Below are positions 49,311 through 56,469 of a stretch of 64,000 bases of DNA, piece by piece. Both the position numbers and the translations under genes were made by a program. This DNA comes from Burkholderia catarinensis (lineage in GTDB: Bacteria > Pseudomonadota > Gammaproteobacteria > Burkholderiales > Burkholderiaceae). Below the pieces are notes generated by a model. That model had not been told where the DNA came from. It ran no database searches and was given only the letters and a program-made list of their open reading frames with translations. How positions within the stretch are numbered: the stretch's first letter is position 1; each line of letters starts with the position of its first letter. The stretch covers positions 20,196-84,195 of the forward strand of contig NZ_MDEQ02000031.1 of the NCBI RefSeq assembly GCF_001883705.2. Reading direction: 5' to 3'.

Positions 49311-49963
49311 AATCGACACCGACGATCGACAACGCTTTCGCCCGCAAGGTCTGCATCAATCTGGACCGGCGTCCCGACCGCTGGGAAGCCATGCAACGAA
49401 AATTCGCGGAGCAGAACATCCTCACGGTGGAACGACTGTCCGCCGTCGACGCGAAGCAGGTGAGCGTGCCGGAATCCTTGAGCCATATGCGTCCGCAGGA
49501 CTACGGCTGCACGATGAGCCATCTCGCCGCCGTGCAACAGGCCAAGGCCGCCGGCGCGAGCGAAGTCCTGATCTTCGAGGACGACGCGTTCTTCGACCCC
49601 GACTTCGCCGCGCGCTTCCCCGAGTTCATCACGCAGGTGCCGGAAGACTGGCACATGCTGTTTCTGGGTGCCTATCACTTCACGCCGCCCATTCCCGTCG
49701 CGCCGAACATCGTCAAGACCGTGGAGACGCTCACCGCGCATGCGTACGTCGTCAGGGACTCGCTTTACGACGCATTCATTGCGATCAACGAAAACCCGCC
49801 GGCGATCAACGACCGCAACAACCTCGTGCTGCAGCAGAAGTTCAATTGCTACTGCTTCGAACCCAATCTGGTCGGACAGGAGTCCGGTTACTCCGACATC
49901 ATGGACGAAGTCATGCCGGAAAAGCCGCTGACCTATTCCCTTCCGATTCCGAATGGCTGGTAA
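49307..49963 (+). CDS. ocfC: GT25-family glycosyltransferase (xylosyltransferase), OcfC
   Basis: 218 residues of the glycosyltransferase family 25 (LPS-glycosyltransferase fold). Visible are the N-terminal NLDRRPDRW motif, the CTMSHLAAVQ helix, the metal/nucleotide-binding acidic motif in IFEDDAFFDPDF and the following LFLGAYH strand. In B. contaminans the equivalent gene was shown genetically to be the occidiofungin xylosyltransferase; here it pairs with the UDP-xylose synthase gene at 185. The acceptor is expected to be a hydroxyl of the lipid unit. The ATG overlaps the ocfD stop (ATGA), so it is translationally coupled to the last NRPS. No signal peptide or membrane segment, so it should act in the cytoplasm before export. 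Confidence 0.85.
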   Translation: MKSTPTIDNAFARKVCINLDRRPDRWEAMQRKFAEQNILTVERLSAVDAKQVSVPESLSHMRPQDYGCTMSHLAAVQQAKAAGASEVLIFEDDAFFDPDFAARFPEFITQVPEDWHMLFLGAYHFTPPIPVAPNIVKTVETLTAHAYVVRDSLYDAFIAINENPPAINDRNNLVLQQKFNCYCFEPNLVGQESGYSDIMDEVMPEKPLTYSLPIPNGW

Positions 49964-50016
49964 CGGCTGCGGCCGGCGCTCGCTGCGATCCATCACTCGA
50001 CAGGCCATTGAAGATC

Positions 50017-50496
50017 ATGCAAATCACCACCGTTGACCTCGAAGCGGCGTTCGTACAGTCCGCGCTGGATGCGCTTCACCGGGACTGCAAGCTCGGCGAG
50101 GCGATTTCGCTGGCTTACGGGAAATGCGAATCGACCGCCGGCGTGATCGACCTGATTTTTCCGTTGATCACGAAGAAATTGCGGATCGATTACATCCTCA
50201 TGTACAGCATCGAAAGCAATCCCCGCACGCTCCTGCAATTTCTTCGACTGATCGAGTCGCGGCTGACACAGAACGACAGTTGGTCAGTCTCGTCGGTCGA
50301 GGCCTCGTTGCGTAGCGCGGCCGATTCAACGAGCGTCGGCTGGGACCGTGCGCAGCGCTTGCTGAAGTGCTGCATCCTGTTTTCCGACTCGCCGCTGGAA
50401 ATCGTGGAAAGCATCACGTTCCTCGGCAAGCACGAAACCTCATTGAGGTTGAGATCAGCGGCAAAAAATGTCGAACTCAGCCACCTGATCAACTGA
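50017..50496 (+). CDS. ocfB: Small conserved cluster protein of unknown function, OcfB-like
   Basis: 159 residues, rich in leucine and serine, with no recognisable catalytic motif, signal peptide or membrane helix; the profile looks all-helical. I chose the ATG at 50017; the frame is open further upstream into the ocfC end but without a good start. It lies between the xylosyltransferase and exporter genes, same strand, 53 and 16 bases from them, so it belongs to the operon. It may be a chaperone-like or self-protection factor, but the sequence does not say. The symbol is assigned from recalled gene order. Confidence 0.6.
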   Translation: MQITTVDLEAAFVQSALDALHRDCKLGEAISLAYGKCESTAGVIDLIFPLITKKLRIDYILMYSIESNPRTLLQFLRLIESRLTQNDSWSVSSVEASLRSAADSTSVGWDRAQRLLKCCILFSDSPLEIVESITFLGKHETSLRLRSAAKNVELSHLIN

Positions 50497-50512
50497 GTCA
50501 TATTGGCAACTC

Positions 50513-52216
50513 ATGGATTCCGCTCAAAGTAAATCGCCGCCGTGGCATTCGGCCGCCACCCTGATGTGGCGCAGTCATCCCTGGTTGACGCTGGGCACGG
50601 TCCTGACGGGCCTCGTCAGCGGCATCGCATCGATCGTGGGCGTCGGATTGATCAGCAGGGTGCTGCATGACGGGGAGGATCGACACACGCTGTTGCTGAT
50701 ATTCATTGCGGTGAATGTCATCGCGGTTTTATGCAGGAGCAGCGCTGCCGTGATGCCCTCCTATGCCTGCATGAAAGTCATGACGAGATTGCGCGTCAAC
50801 CTGTGCAAAAGGATCCTGGCAACCCCGCTGGATGAAATTGACAGACGCGGCGCTCCCAATGTCCTGACCATGCTGACCCAGGACATTCCGCAGCTGAGCC
50901 AGACCCTGCTCACCATCCCGACGATCATCGTTCAATCCGTCGTCCTGATATGCAGCATCGTCTATCTCGCCTATCTCTCCTGGATTGTTTTCGCTTCGAC
51001 GATCATCCTGACGATCGTCGGCCTGGTTATTTATCTGTTTTTCTATCGAAAGGCGGTCAATTTCACGGAGAGGGTTCGCGATGAATTTGTCCAGTTCAAT
51101 GAATATACACATGGCCTCGTGTTCGGCATCAAGGAGCTCAAGCTCAACCGGGCCAGGCGACGCTGGTTTACCAGGGCCGCGATCGAATTATCATCGAAGC
51201 GCGTGGCAGGATTCAATTACATAGAACGCTTCTGGTTCATGAGCGGCGACAGCATCGGCCAGATCACGGTAGCGGTCCTGCTCGGATTCCTGCTTTTCGG
51301 CGTACCTTCGCTCGGCGTCGTGGACCCTTCTGTACTCACCGCGAGCATTCTGGCCGTGCTCTACATGATGGGGCCCTTGACCATGCTGATCAATATTCTG
51401 CCGGTCATGGCCGAAGGCAAGACCGCGCTCGCCCGGCTGGCGGAATTCGGTTTTCTGATCGACGACACGCAGGATTCGCGCAACGAACCCTCCCCTCCGG
51501 GCACCGGGGAATCCTCGTCGGCAAAGCCATGGAAGCTCATTGAGTTGAAAGACGTGAAGATGAACTACCGTGACAATGAGTCGTCGGCCGACTTCGTGCT
51601 TGGCCCCATCAACATGACGATTCATGCCGGAGAGCTCGTCTATGTCATCGGCGGAAACGGCAGCGGCAAGAGCACGTTGGGCAAGGTACTCAGCGGCCTC
51701 TATGCGCCTACCGAGGGCTATATCGCCCTTGATGGAAAAGTCGTTGACGACGATACCAGGGAACGGTACCGAAATCTGTTTTCCGCCGTATTCACCGATT
51801 TCCATTTGTTCAATCGCATCATCGGGCCGGCTCGCGAAAATGGGAGCATCGAACTTGCCCGGAAATACCTCGAAACCCTGAAATTGGGGGGCAAAGTCGA
51901 GATCAGTGGCAACACGTACTCGACAACCAAGGCTCTGTCGACCGGACAACGCAAGCGCTTGGCGTTGCTTTGCGCCTACATCGAGGATCGTCCGATTTAT
52001 ATCCTGGACGAATGGGCCGCCGATCAAGATCCGGTTTTCAAGAGATTTTTCTATGAAGTGCTGGTTCCCGATCTGAAATCCCGCGGGAAATGCGTCGTGA
52101 TCATTACCCACGACGATCAGTATTTCAAGCTGGCGGATCGAGTCATTCGCCTGGATAGCGGCCGCATCTTCTCCGATACGGCCATGTGTGCCGTCCGAGC
52201 CGAAGTTGCAGGATGA
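50513..52216 (+). CDS. ocfA: Cyclic-peptide export ABC transporter (SyrD/PvdE type), OcfA
   Basis: 567-residue half transporter with fused membrane and ATPase parts. Several strongly hydrophobic helices occupy roughly residues 20-305. The nucleotide-binding domain follows with Walker A GGNGSGKST (near 380), a signature-like LSTGQRKRLAL and Walker B IYILDE. The family exports cyclic lipopeptides and siderophore precursors across the inner membrane; in Pseudomonas SyrD is needed for syringomycin export. It is the last gene of the biosynthetic operon, 16 bases after ocfB, and marks its right border. Its codon use is slightly more AT-rich than the synthetases. It probably also protects the producer. 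Confidence 0.88.
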   Translation: MDSAQSKSPPWHSAATLMWRSHPWLTLGTVLTGLVSGIASIVGVGLISRVLHDGEDRHTLLLIFIAVNVIAVLCRSSAAVMPSYACMKVMTRLRVNLCKRILATPLDEIDRRGAPNVLTMLTQDIPQLSQTLLTIPTIIVQSVVLICSIVYLAYLSWIVFASTIILTIVGLVIYLFFYRKAVNFTERVRDEFVQFNEYTHGLVFGIKELKLNRARRRWFTRAAIELSSKRVAGFNYIERFWFMSGDSIGQITVAVLLGFLLFGVPSLGVVDPSVLTASILAVLYMMGPLTMLINILPVMAEGKTALARLAEFGFLIDDTQDSRNEPSPPGTGESSSAKPWKLIELKDVKMNYRDNESSADFVLGPINMTIHAGELVYVIGGNGSGKSTLGKVLSGLYAPTEGYIALDGKVVDDDTRERYRNLFSAVFTDFHLFNRIIGPARENGSIELARKYLETLKLGGKVEISGNTYSTTKALSTGQRKRLALLCAYIEDRPIYILDEWAADQDPVFKRFFYEVLVPDLKSRGKCVVIITHDDQYFKLADRVIRLDSGRIFSDTAMCAVRAEVAG

Positions 52217-52229
52217 GCAGTGATGCGGA

Positions 52230-52653
52230 TGCGGACAAGGTGCGCGCGTTGCAGCGCCGTGAGCACCTTGTCCGGCACGCCGTTTCACGGCGTCCATCGA
52301 TCCGCGACACGGCATACGGGACGACCGCGACCTGCGCGCCGGTCACCCACGCGCCCCACACTTCCCGCACCGGGAAGTCGAAGCCAATCGAATGGAACGG
52401 CGACCCCATGTCGGACGCGTCGAAATCGAACCACGCGTGCGACTGCTCGATCAACGTGCAGCACGTTGCGATGCTCGGCCATCACGCCCTTCGGTTTCCC
52501 TGTCCAACCGGACGTGTAGATCACGTAGGCGAGATCGTCAGGGCGCGACGCCGGTTCGACGTAGACGTAGACGTAGCCGTCGGCGGCCGCGCGCTGTCTG
52601 TCGCTGAAAGATGGGTCAATCGCCGCGCACCGCGCCGGATTCGGCGACCGGCG
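52230..52653 (-). pseudogene. Frameshifted remnant of an NRPS adenylation domain
   Basis: The minus strand reads an A-domain core, RPDDLAYVIYTSGWTGKPKG followed by VMAEHRNVL, then shifts frame and continues as HAWFDFDASD, then FHSIGFDFPVREVWGAW and VPYAVSR. These are the A3-A5 region of an adenylation domain, with the second serine of SGSTG changed to W, one frameshift and no continuation on either side. The pocket start (D-F-R) suggests a D-F-W type ancestor, as for Thr. It is cut on its N-terminal side exactly at the left end of the tnpB element. It is opposite in direction to the cluster. Confidence 0.75.
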
Positions 52654-52679
52654 ATTCATCAGAATTTGCTCCGAGAAAC

Positions 52680-52697
52680 CCCGCCATTGATGGCGGG
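52680..52697. repeat. Left subterminal palindrome of the tnpB element
   Basis: CCCGCCAT (52680-52687) and ATGGCGGG (52690-52697) form a perfect 8-base stem with a 2-base loop, identical in the second copy at 63539-63556. Such hairpins are recognised by the TnpA transposase in this family. Confidence 0.7.
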
Positions 52698-52742
52698 AAG
52701 GAAAGGAGTGCTGTTGACAGGCAGCTTCTTCCACGGGTTAGG

Positions 52743-53804
52743 ATGACCGGCATGATCCTTGTCTACCGCTACCGCGTGAAGTCGCTCAACGGACTGCTCA
52801 ACACGCAGAGCCGTGCGGTGAACTACGTCTGGAACTTCTGCAATGACACGCAGAAGCATGCGCTCAAGTGGGGCAAGAAATGGCCGACGGGCTTCGATCT
52901 GAACGTGCTGACGACGGGGAGCAGCAAGGCGCTCGGCATCCACTCCGGCACGATCAACGCGACGTGCGAGCAATATGCGAAGTCGCGCAGTCAGCACCGA
53001 CGCCCCTACCTGCGCTATCGCGGCAGGAAATCGCTTGGCTGGGTGCCACTGAAAGGCCGCGACCTGAAGCGTGAAGGCGACGCATTCCGCTTCGCCGGCA
53101 ATACCTTCCGCGTGTTCAACAGCCGACCGCTTCCTGAAGGCAAGATCAAGGACGGAACCAACTTTGCGCAGGATGCGCGGGGCAACTGGTTTCTCAACAT
53201 CGTGATCGAGATGCCCGATGTTCAGGCTCGCCCGATCCGTTCCGGCGTCGGCATCGATCTCGGCCTGAAAGACTTCGCCACACTTTCGACGGGCGAGAAA
53301 CTGCCCAATGACCGGTTCGGCCGGGGCGCGACGGAAAAGCTCGCGAAAGCCCAGCGAGCACGAAAGCACAAACGACATATTGCGAAGCTGCACGCCAAGG
53401 TGACGAACGCCCGCGCTGATTTCCAGCACAAGCTTGCGCTCGATTTGGTGCGGCGCTTCGATTACATCGCGGTCGGCAATGTATCTGCCGTCAAACTCGC
53501 CAGAACCAGGATGGCGAAAAGCGTCTACGACGCATCCTGGTCGTCCTTCCGAAACAAGCTCCGCTATAAAGCGATCGCGCACGGGGCCACGTTTGAGGAA
53601 GTCGACGAAAGCGGTTCGACCCAGTCCTGTTCGGCGTGCGGATCGAAAGACAGCACGACGCGGCCGAAAGGTATCGCGGGACTGAGAATAAGAGCATGGG
53701 CCTGCGAGGGCTGTGGTGTCGTGCATGATCGTGATACCAACGCTGCGCTGAACATTCTCCGATGCGGACGTGCATCGCCAGGTGTGGGAATCCTCCGCCT
53801 TTAG
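52743..53804 (+). CDS. tnpB: TnpB, RNA-guided nuclease-type protein with atypical RuvC-II
   Basis: 353 residues. The N-terminal part is the OrfB helical/wedge region; RuvC-I is GIDLGLKDFA (D172), RuvC-III is HDRDTNAALN (D329/D331), and a zinc ribbon is present (SCSACG and CEGCG). At the usual RuvC-II position, where most TnpB proteins have a Glu, this one reads IAVGNVSA, with Gly245. A group of acids follows in TFEEVDES (E285/E286/E289) and may hold a relocated catalytic glutamate; otherwise the nuclease would be dead. The start at 52743 is the first ATG inside the element; a second ATG lies three codons on. The frame continues upstream into host sequence but that part is not TnpB. Confidence 0.82.
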   Translation: MTGMILVYRYRVKSLNGLLNTQSRAVNYVWNFCNDTQKHALKWGKKWPTGFDLNVLTTGSSKALGIHSGTINATCEQYAKSRSQHRRPYLRYRGRKSLGWVPLKGRDLKREGDAFRFAGNTFRVFNSRPLPEGKIKDGTNFAQDARGNWFLNIVIEMPDVQARPIRSGVGIDLGLKDFATLSTGEKLPNDRFGRGATEKLAKAQRARKHKRHIAKLHAKVTNARADFQHKLALDLVRRFDYIAVGNVSAVKLARTRMAKSVYDASWSSFRNKLRYKAIAHGATFEEVDESGSTQSCSACGSKDSTTRPKGIAGLRIRAWACEGCGVVHDRDTNAALNILRCGRASPGVGILRL

Positions 53805-53821
53805 GCGGAGGAGGACGTCAA
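53670..53821 (+). ncRNA. Putative omega RNA / right-end RNA of the tnpB element
   Basis: In this family the guide RNA overlaps the 3' end of tnpB and ends at the right element end, with the guide taken from flanking DNA. Here the last stem (53791-53812) ends just before GAGGACGTCAA-type sequence, and the guide would start near 53822. The 5' limit is a guess; no promoter was identified. Confidence 0.35.
53791..53812. repeat. Right-end hairpin of the tnpB element
   Basis: TCCTCCGCC (53791-53799) and GGCGGAGGA (53804-53812) form a perfect 9-base stem with a TTTA loop; the loop overlaps the tnpB stop codon. It fits the right-end imperfect palindrome and omega RNA stem of IS605-type elements. Confidence 0.7.
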
Positions 53822-53928
53822 CAGCTGTCCCGGCTAACCGTTACAGACGCGTTCGCAGCCGGGTGTTTAAATCATGTCGGCAACCATGCGCGCAAGCGCA
53901 GCTTCAACGTCTCACCAGGAATCGTTTC

Positions 53929-54819
53929 ATGGAGTTCAGCAGATTGTTCGCACACGTCGGCGAGGCGATCTCGAGCAGCGGGAGCCGACGCTTTCCCCGA
54001 ATGATGTACAGCCTGATTTCTGCGGCAGTCCCCGTCGACGGGATCCGCATTTCGGAGCTCGCGGTCGACGCCGCGCCTGACGGCGATCTCGGGGTGCGCA
54101 GCCTCGGCGCGGTCGGCGCGGCGCTCGCGAAGGCCGGCCCGGCCGCTGCCTGTTACGGGCCGCAGATGCCGCCGCACTCGGGCGCGAGCCGCCTGCACGT
54201 CGACGACGCGCTCGCCGGCCACGGCCCGACCCACGCGCTGCTCGACCGCTTCTTCCTCATGCAGGCGGAGATCGAGCCGCCGCATAGCGCGCAATTCCAC
54301 CTCGTGACCCGCAAGCGGGGCCACTATTACGTGATCTCGTTGTATCGCACGAATACGCTCGACGATTTCTCGCCGCAGGAGCGGACCTTCCTCAAGGAAC
54401 TCTCGCACGTGCTGTTTCCGATCGTCGAGAGCCATGTCGCGGCGCTCGATTCGGCTCCGCCGGCCGCCCGGGTGACCGACGTCGCGCCGCCGGCGACGCA
54501 ATCGGGCCGGGAGCGCGTGGCGCGGCGGTTCGCCGACCGTTTGCGGCAAGCTGGCGTCAAGCTGTCGACGCGCGAGATCGAGGCATGCACGGCGCTGCTG
54601 GCCGGCGATACGGTGTCCGCCATTGCCGTGCGTTTCGCGCTGCGCGAAAGCACCGTCGAGACCTACCTGAAGCGGGCAGCCATCAAGCTGGGCTTCGGCG
54701 GGCGTCACGGCCTGACGCGCTGGATGCTCGACGAGACGGCCGGGACCGCGACGGAAGCAGGCCGAGACGGCACGAGAAGCATGCTGCGCGACCGCGCGTC
54801 GCCGCGCATCGGAACCTGA
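53929..54819 (+). CDS. LuxR-type HTH regulator (AmbR type), first of a convergent pair
   Basis: 296 residues. The C-terminal 65 are a LuxR/GerE DNA-binding domain (LSTREIEACTALLAG ... ESTVETYLKRAAIKLG). The N-terminal 200 have no clear acyl-homoserine-lactone pocket and resemble the paralogue at 55112-55936 in layout (FxKxG/FxHVG start, RYVISLHR / YYVISLYR strand, DFS.QE.FLK helix). Start at 53929 is supported by AGGA eight bases upstream. LuxR-type genes called ambR1 and ambR2 next to the ocf cluster regulate occidiofungin production in B. contaminans; I cannot tell which this is. Position next to the exporter gene supports control of the cluster. The C-terminal tail after the HTH is longer than in its partner. 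Confidence 0.82.
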   Translation: MEFSRLFAHVGEAISSSGSRRFPRMMYSLISAAVPVDGIRISELAVDAAPDGDLGVRSLGAVGAALAKAGPAAACYGPQMPPHSGASRLHVDDALAGHGPTHALLDRFFLMQAEIEPPHSAQFHLVTRKRGHYYVISLYRTNTLDDFSPQERTFLKELSHVLFPIVESHVAALDSAPPAARVTDVAPPATQSGRERVARRFADRLRQAGVKLSTREIEACTALLAGDTVSAIAVRFALRESTVETYLKRAAIKLGFGGRHGLTRWMLDETAGTATEAGRDGTRSMLRDRASPRIGT

Positions 54820-55100
54820 AGGCTCGCGCCCGAACGCGCGCGCCCGGCGGCGTGACACGCGTCATGTGTGGCGCGCCAGGAACTGCAGCGCGCGCGAAAC
54901 AACACAGGATGGCTGCCGCCGGCCTCCGCCTCGAGTCGCGCGCCGGCAATCCGGCCGGCGACGACAGCCGAGCTGCCGCACCCCGTGATATCGTCGTCAT
55001 CACCCGCGACGACGAGCGTCTGCGCGGGCACGCACGGCAGCAATCCCGGCACGTCGGCCGGCGGCGTTCGTCGCGCGTCGGGTATCGGCGCCCGCGCCCC

Positions 55101-55117
55101 GCGTGACGGCGTCACGC
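55101..55117. repeat. Short inverted repeat at the end of the second LuxR gene
   Basis: GCGTGACG (55101-55108) and CGTCACGC (55110-55117) are perfect arms around one base. It overlaps the stop codon of the minus-strand regulator. There is no T tract, so it is not a clear terminator. The 292-base gap 54820-55111 between the two convergent genes otherwise shows nothing I can name. Confidence 0.3.
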
Positions 55118-55936
55118 CGCCGACGCGCATGGCACGTAATCGTCGATCATCCATTTCGTGAGCCCGTGCCGGCCGCTGATGCCGAGCTTCACCGCGGCGC
55201 GCTTGAAGTACGTCTCGACCGTGCTCTCCTTCACACCGAGCTCGCCGGCCATTTCGCGCAGCATCTTGCCCGCGAGCAGGCCGAGGCACACTTCGCTTTC
55301 GCGCGCCGACAGCGCGACCGCCGCGCGCGCGAGCCGCGATTCGAACTCGTGGCGCAGCGCCTCGACGCCGGGCATGCCCGCCGTCGCACCGGGCGCCGTC
55401 GCGCCTTCGCGCTCGCCGTGCCGGCGCGTCGACGCATGCCACTCGACGAGCGGCAGCAGCGTATCGGCGAAATTCTTCAGGAACGACATCTCCTGCAACG
55501 AGAAGTCGCAATGCGATGCCGTTCGATGCAGCGAGATCACGTAGCGGCGATTCGCCTTGCCCGACACGAGATGGCACTGAAATCCGCTGCCCGGGCCGCG
55601 CGGCGGCGCGACTTCGCCGCCATTGCCGCGCCGCATCAGCGGGTTGATGTGAATGAGCTGCCGGTCGCACGCGGCCAGGATCCGGTTCGACAGCGGATGC
55701 GCTGCCGGTTCCCGCTCGCCGTGCACGGCCGGCTCGCCGCCGCGCGCGGCGTCGCCCGGCGCGCCGAACGCGCCGAGCGATTGGACGCGGACGACTTCGC
55801 CCGCTGGCTCGTCGAGCGTCCATTCAGTCATCCGGGTAATCGCGAGCGGAATCGATTCGACCAGCAATGCATGCATGTCGGATGCGAACCGCTCACTGCC
55901 GGCGCTCGAAATTACCTTCCCGAGCTTCGCGAACAT
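55112..55936 (-). CDS. LuxR-type HTH regulator (AmbR type), second of a convergent pair
   Basis: 274 residues read from the ATG at 55936, which has AAGGAG six bases upstream. The N-terminal part (MFAKLGKVISSAG ...) aligns in pattern with the neighbouring regulator; the C-terminal domain is a LuxR/GerE HTH (LSARESEVCLGLLAG ... ESTVETYFKRAAVKLG). Both proteins keep the RHGLT-(R/K)-WM tail. They are diverged paralogues facing each other, probably products of an old inverted duplication. It likely takes part in control of the lipopeptide operon together with its partner; ligand unknown. The upstream region toward 56121 would hold its promoter. Confidence 0.82.
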   Translation of the reverse strand: MFAKLGKVISSAGSERFASDMHALLVESIPLAITRMTEWTLDEPAGEVVRVQSLGAFGAPGDAARGGEPAVHGEREPAAHPLSNRILAACDRQLIHINPLMRRGNGGEVAPPRGPGSGFQCHLVSGKANRRYVISLHRTASHCDFSLQEMSFLKNFADTLLPLVEWHASTRRHGEREGATAPGATAGMPGVEALRHEFESRLARAAVALSARESEVCLGLLAGKMLREMAGELGVKESTVETYFKRAAVKLGISGRHGLTKWMIDDYVPCASAA

Positions 55937-56121
55937 CTGACTCTCCTTGTTGTGCGTGTTTGAGGACTGCTGCGCAACGCCAGCGCGGGCGAGCCGGCGC
56001 GGTTTGCGCGGCGCGCGTTTCGTCACGCTTCGTCGCGCGCCTTTTTTGGTGGGCGACGCGCCGCCGCCATCGCGTACCGATGCGTTCGGCTCACGCGAAA
56101 CGGCGGCGCGCCGTTCCCTGT

Positions 56122-56451
56122 TCAGCTCGATGCGAGATCGCGTGCGGGGACGGGAGCGGCGGCCGCGAACCACTCGACGGTCGGCGGCGACTCGCCCGAC
56201 GGGGCGCCGCCCGGTTCGCGCACGCGCCAGCCCGCGCCGAGTTGCCCGGCAACGTGCCGCGGGCCGTCGGGCAAGCATGCATAGCCCGCGATCCGGAAGA
56301 CGCAATGCTCGTGCGAACGATCTTCAGGCGCGGCGAGCGCAGCCTCGTCACCGACGATCGAACAGCCCGATGACAAGCGTGAAACAGGCACGATGTTTCC
56401 TCCGTATTGGACGGCGCCATGCGGCCGGCCATCGCATCGATGGACGATCAT
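56122..56451 (-). CDS. Possible small protein, unknown
   Basis: A 109-codon minus-strand frame from an ATG at 56451. The predicted protein has no motif I recognise, two cysteine-histidine spots (EHCVFR, GYACLP) and a Pro/Ala-rich end. No Shine-Dalgarno is obvious. It lies upstream of the minus-strand LuxR gene in the same direction. It may be a chance frame in GC-rich DNA. Confidence 0.25.
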   Translation of the reverse strand: MIVHRCDGRPHGAVQYGGNIVPVSRLSSGCSIVGDEAALAAPEDRSHEHCVFRIAGYACLPDGPRHVAGQLGAGWRVREPGGAPSGESPPTVEWFAAAAPVPARDLASS

Positions 56452-56469
56452 TACTGGCGAACGCTGCAA

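Larger units (their letters stand above)
52654..53821 (+). mobile_element. IS200/IS605-family element carrying only tnpB (IS1341-like), copy 1
   Basis: The left end is set by comparison with the second copy: identity starts abruptly at 52654 and at 63513 with ATTCATCAGAATTT. TTCAT at the very edge may be the target/TAM motif, as these elements insert next to a short fixed sequence. There is a subterminal palindrome at the left (52680-52697) and one at the right (53791-53812), with no terminal inverted repeats and no target duplication, as usual for this family. There is no tnpA, so it can move only with help in trans. The right end near 53821 is estimated from the family pattern. Confidence 0.75.

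Noticed and set aside
52611..52742. N-terminal extension of TnpB from an upstream ATG
   Set aside because: That ATG is outside the element, inside the A-domain remnant, and the added residues are not TnpB-like.
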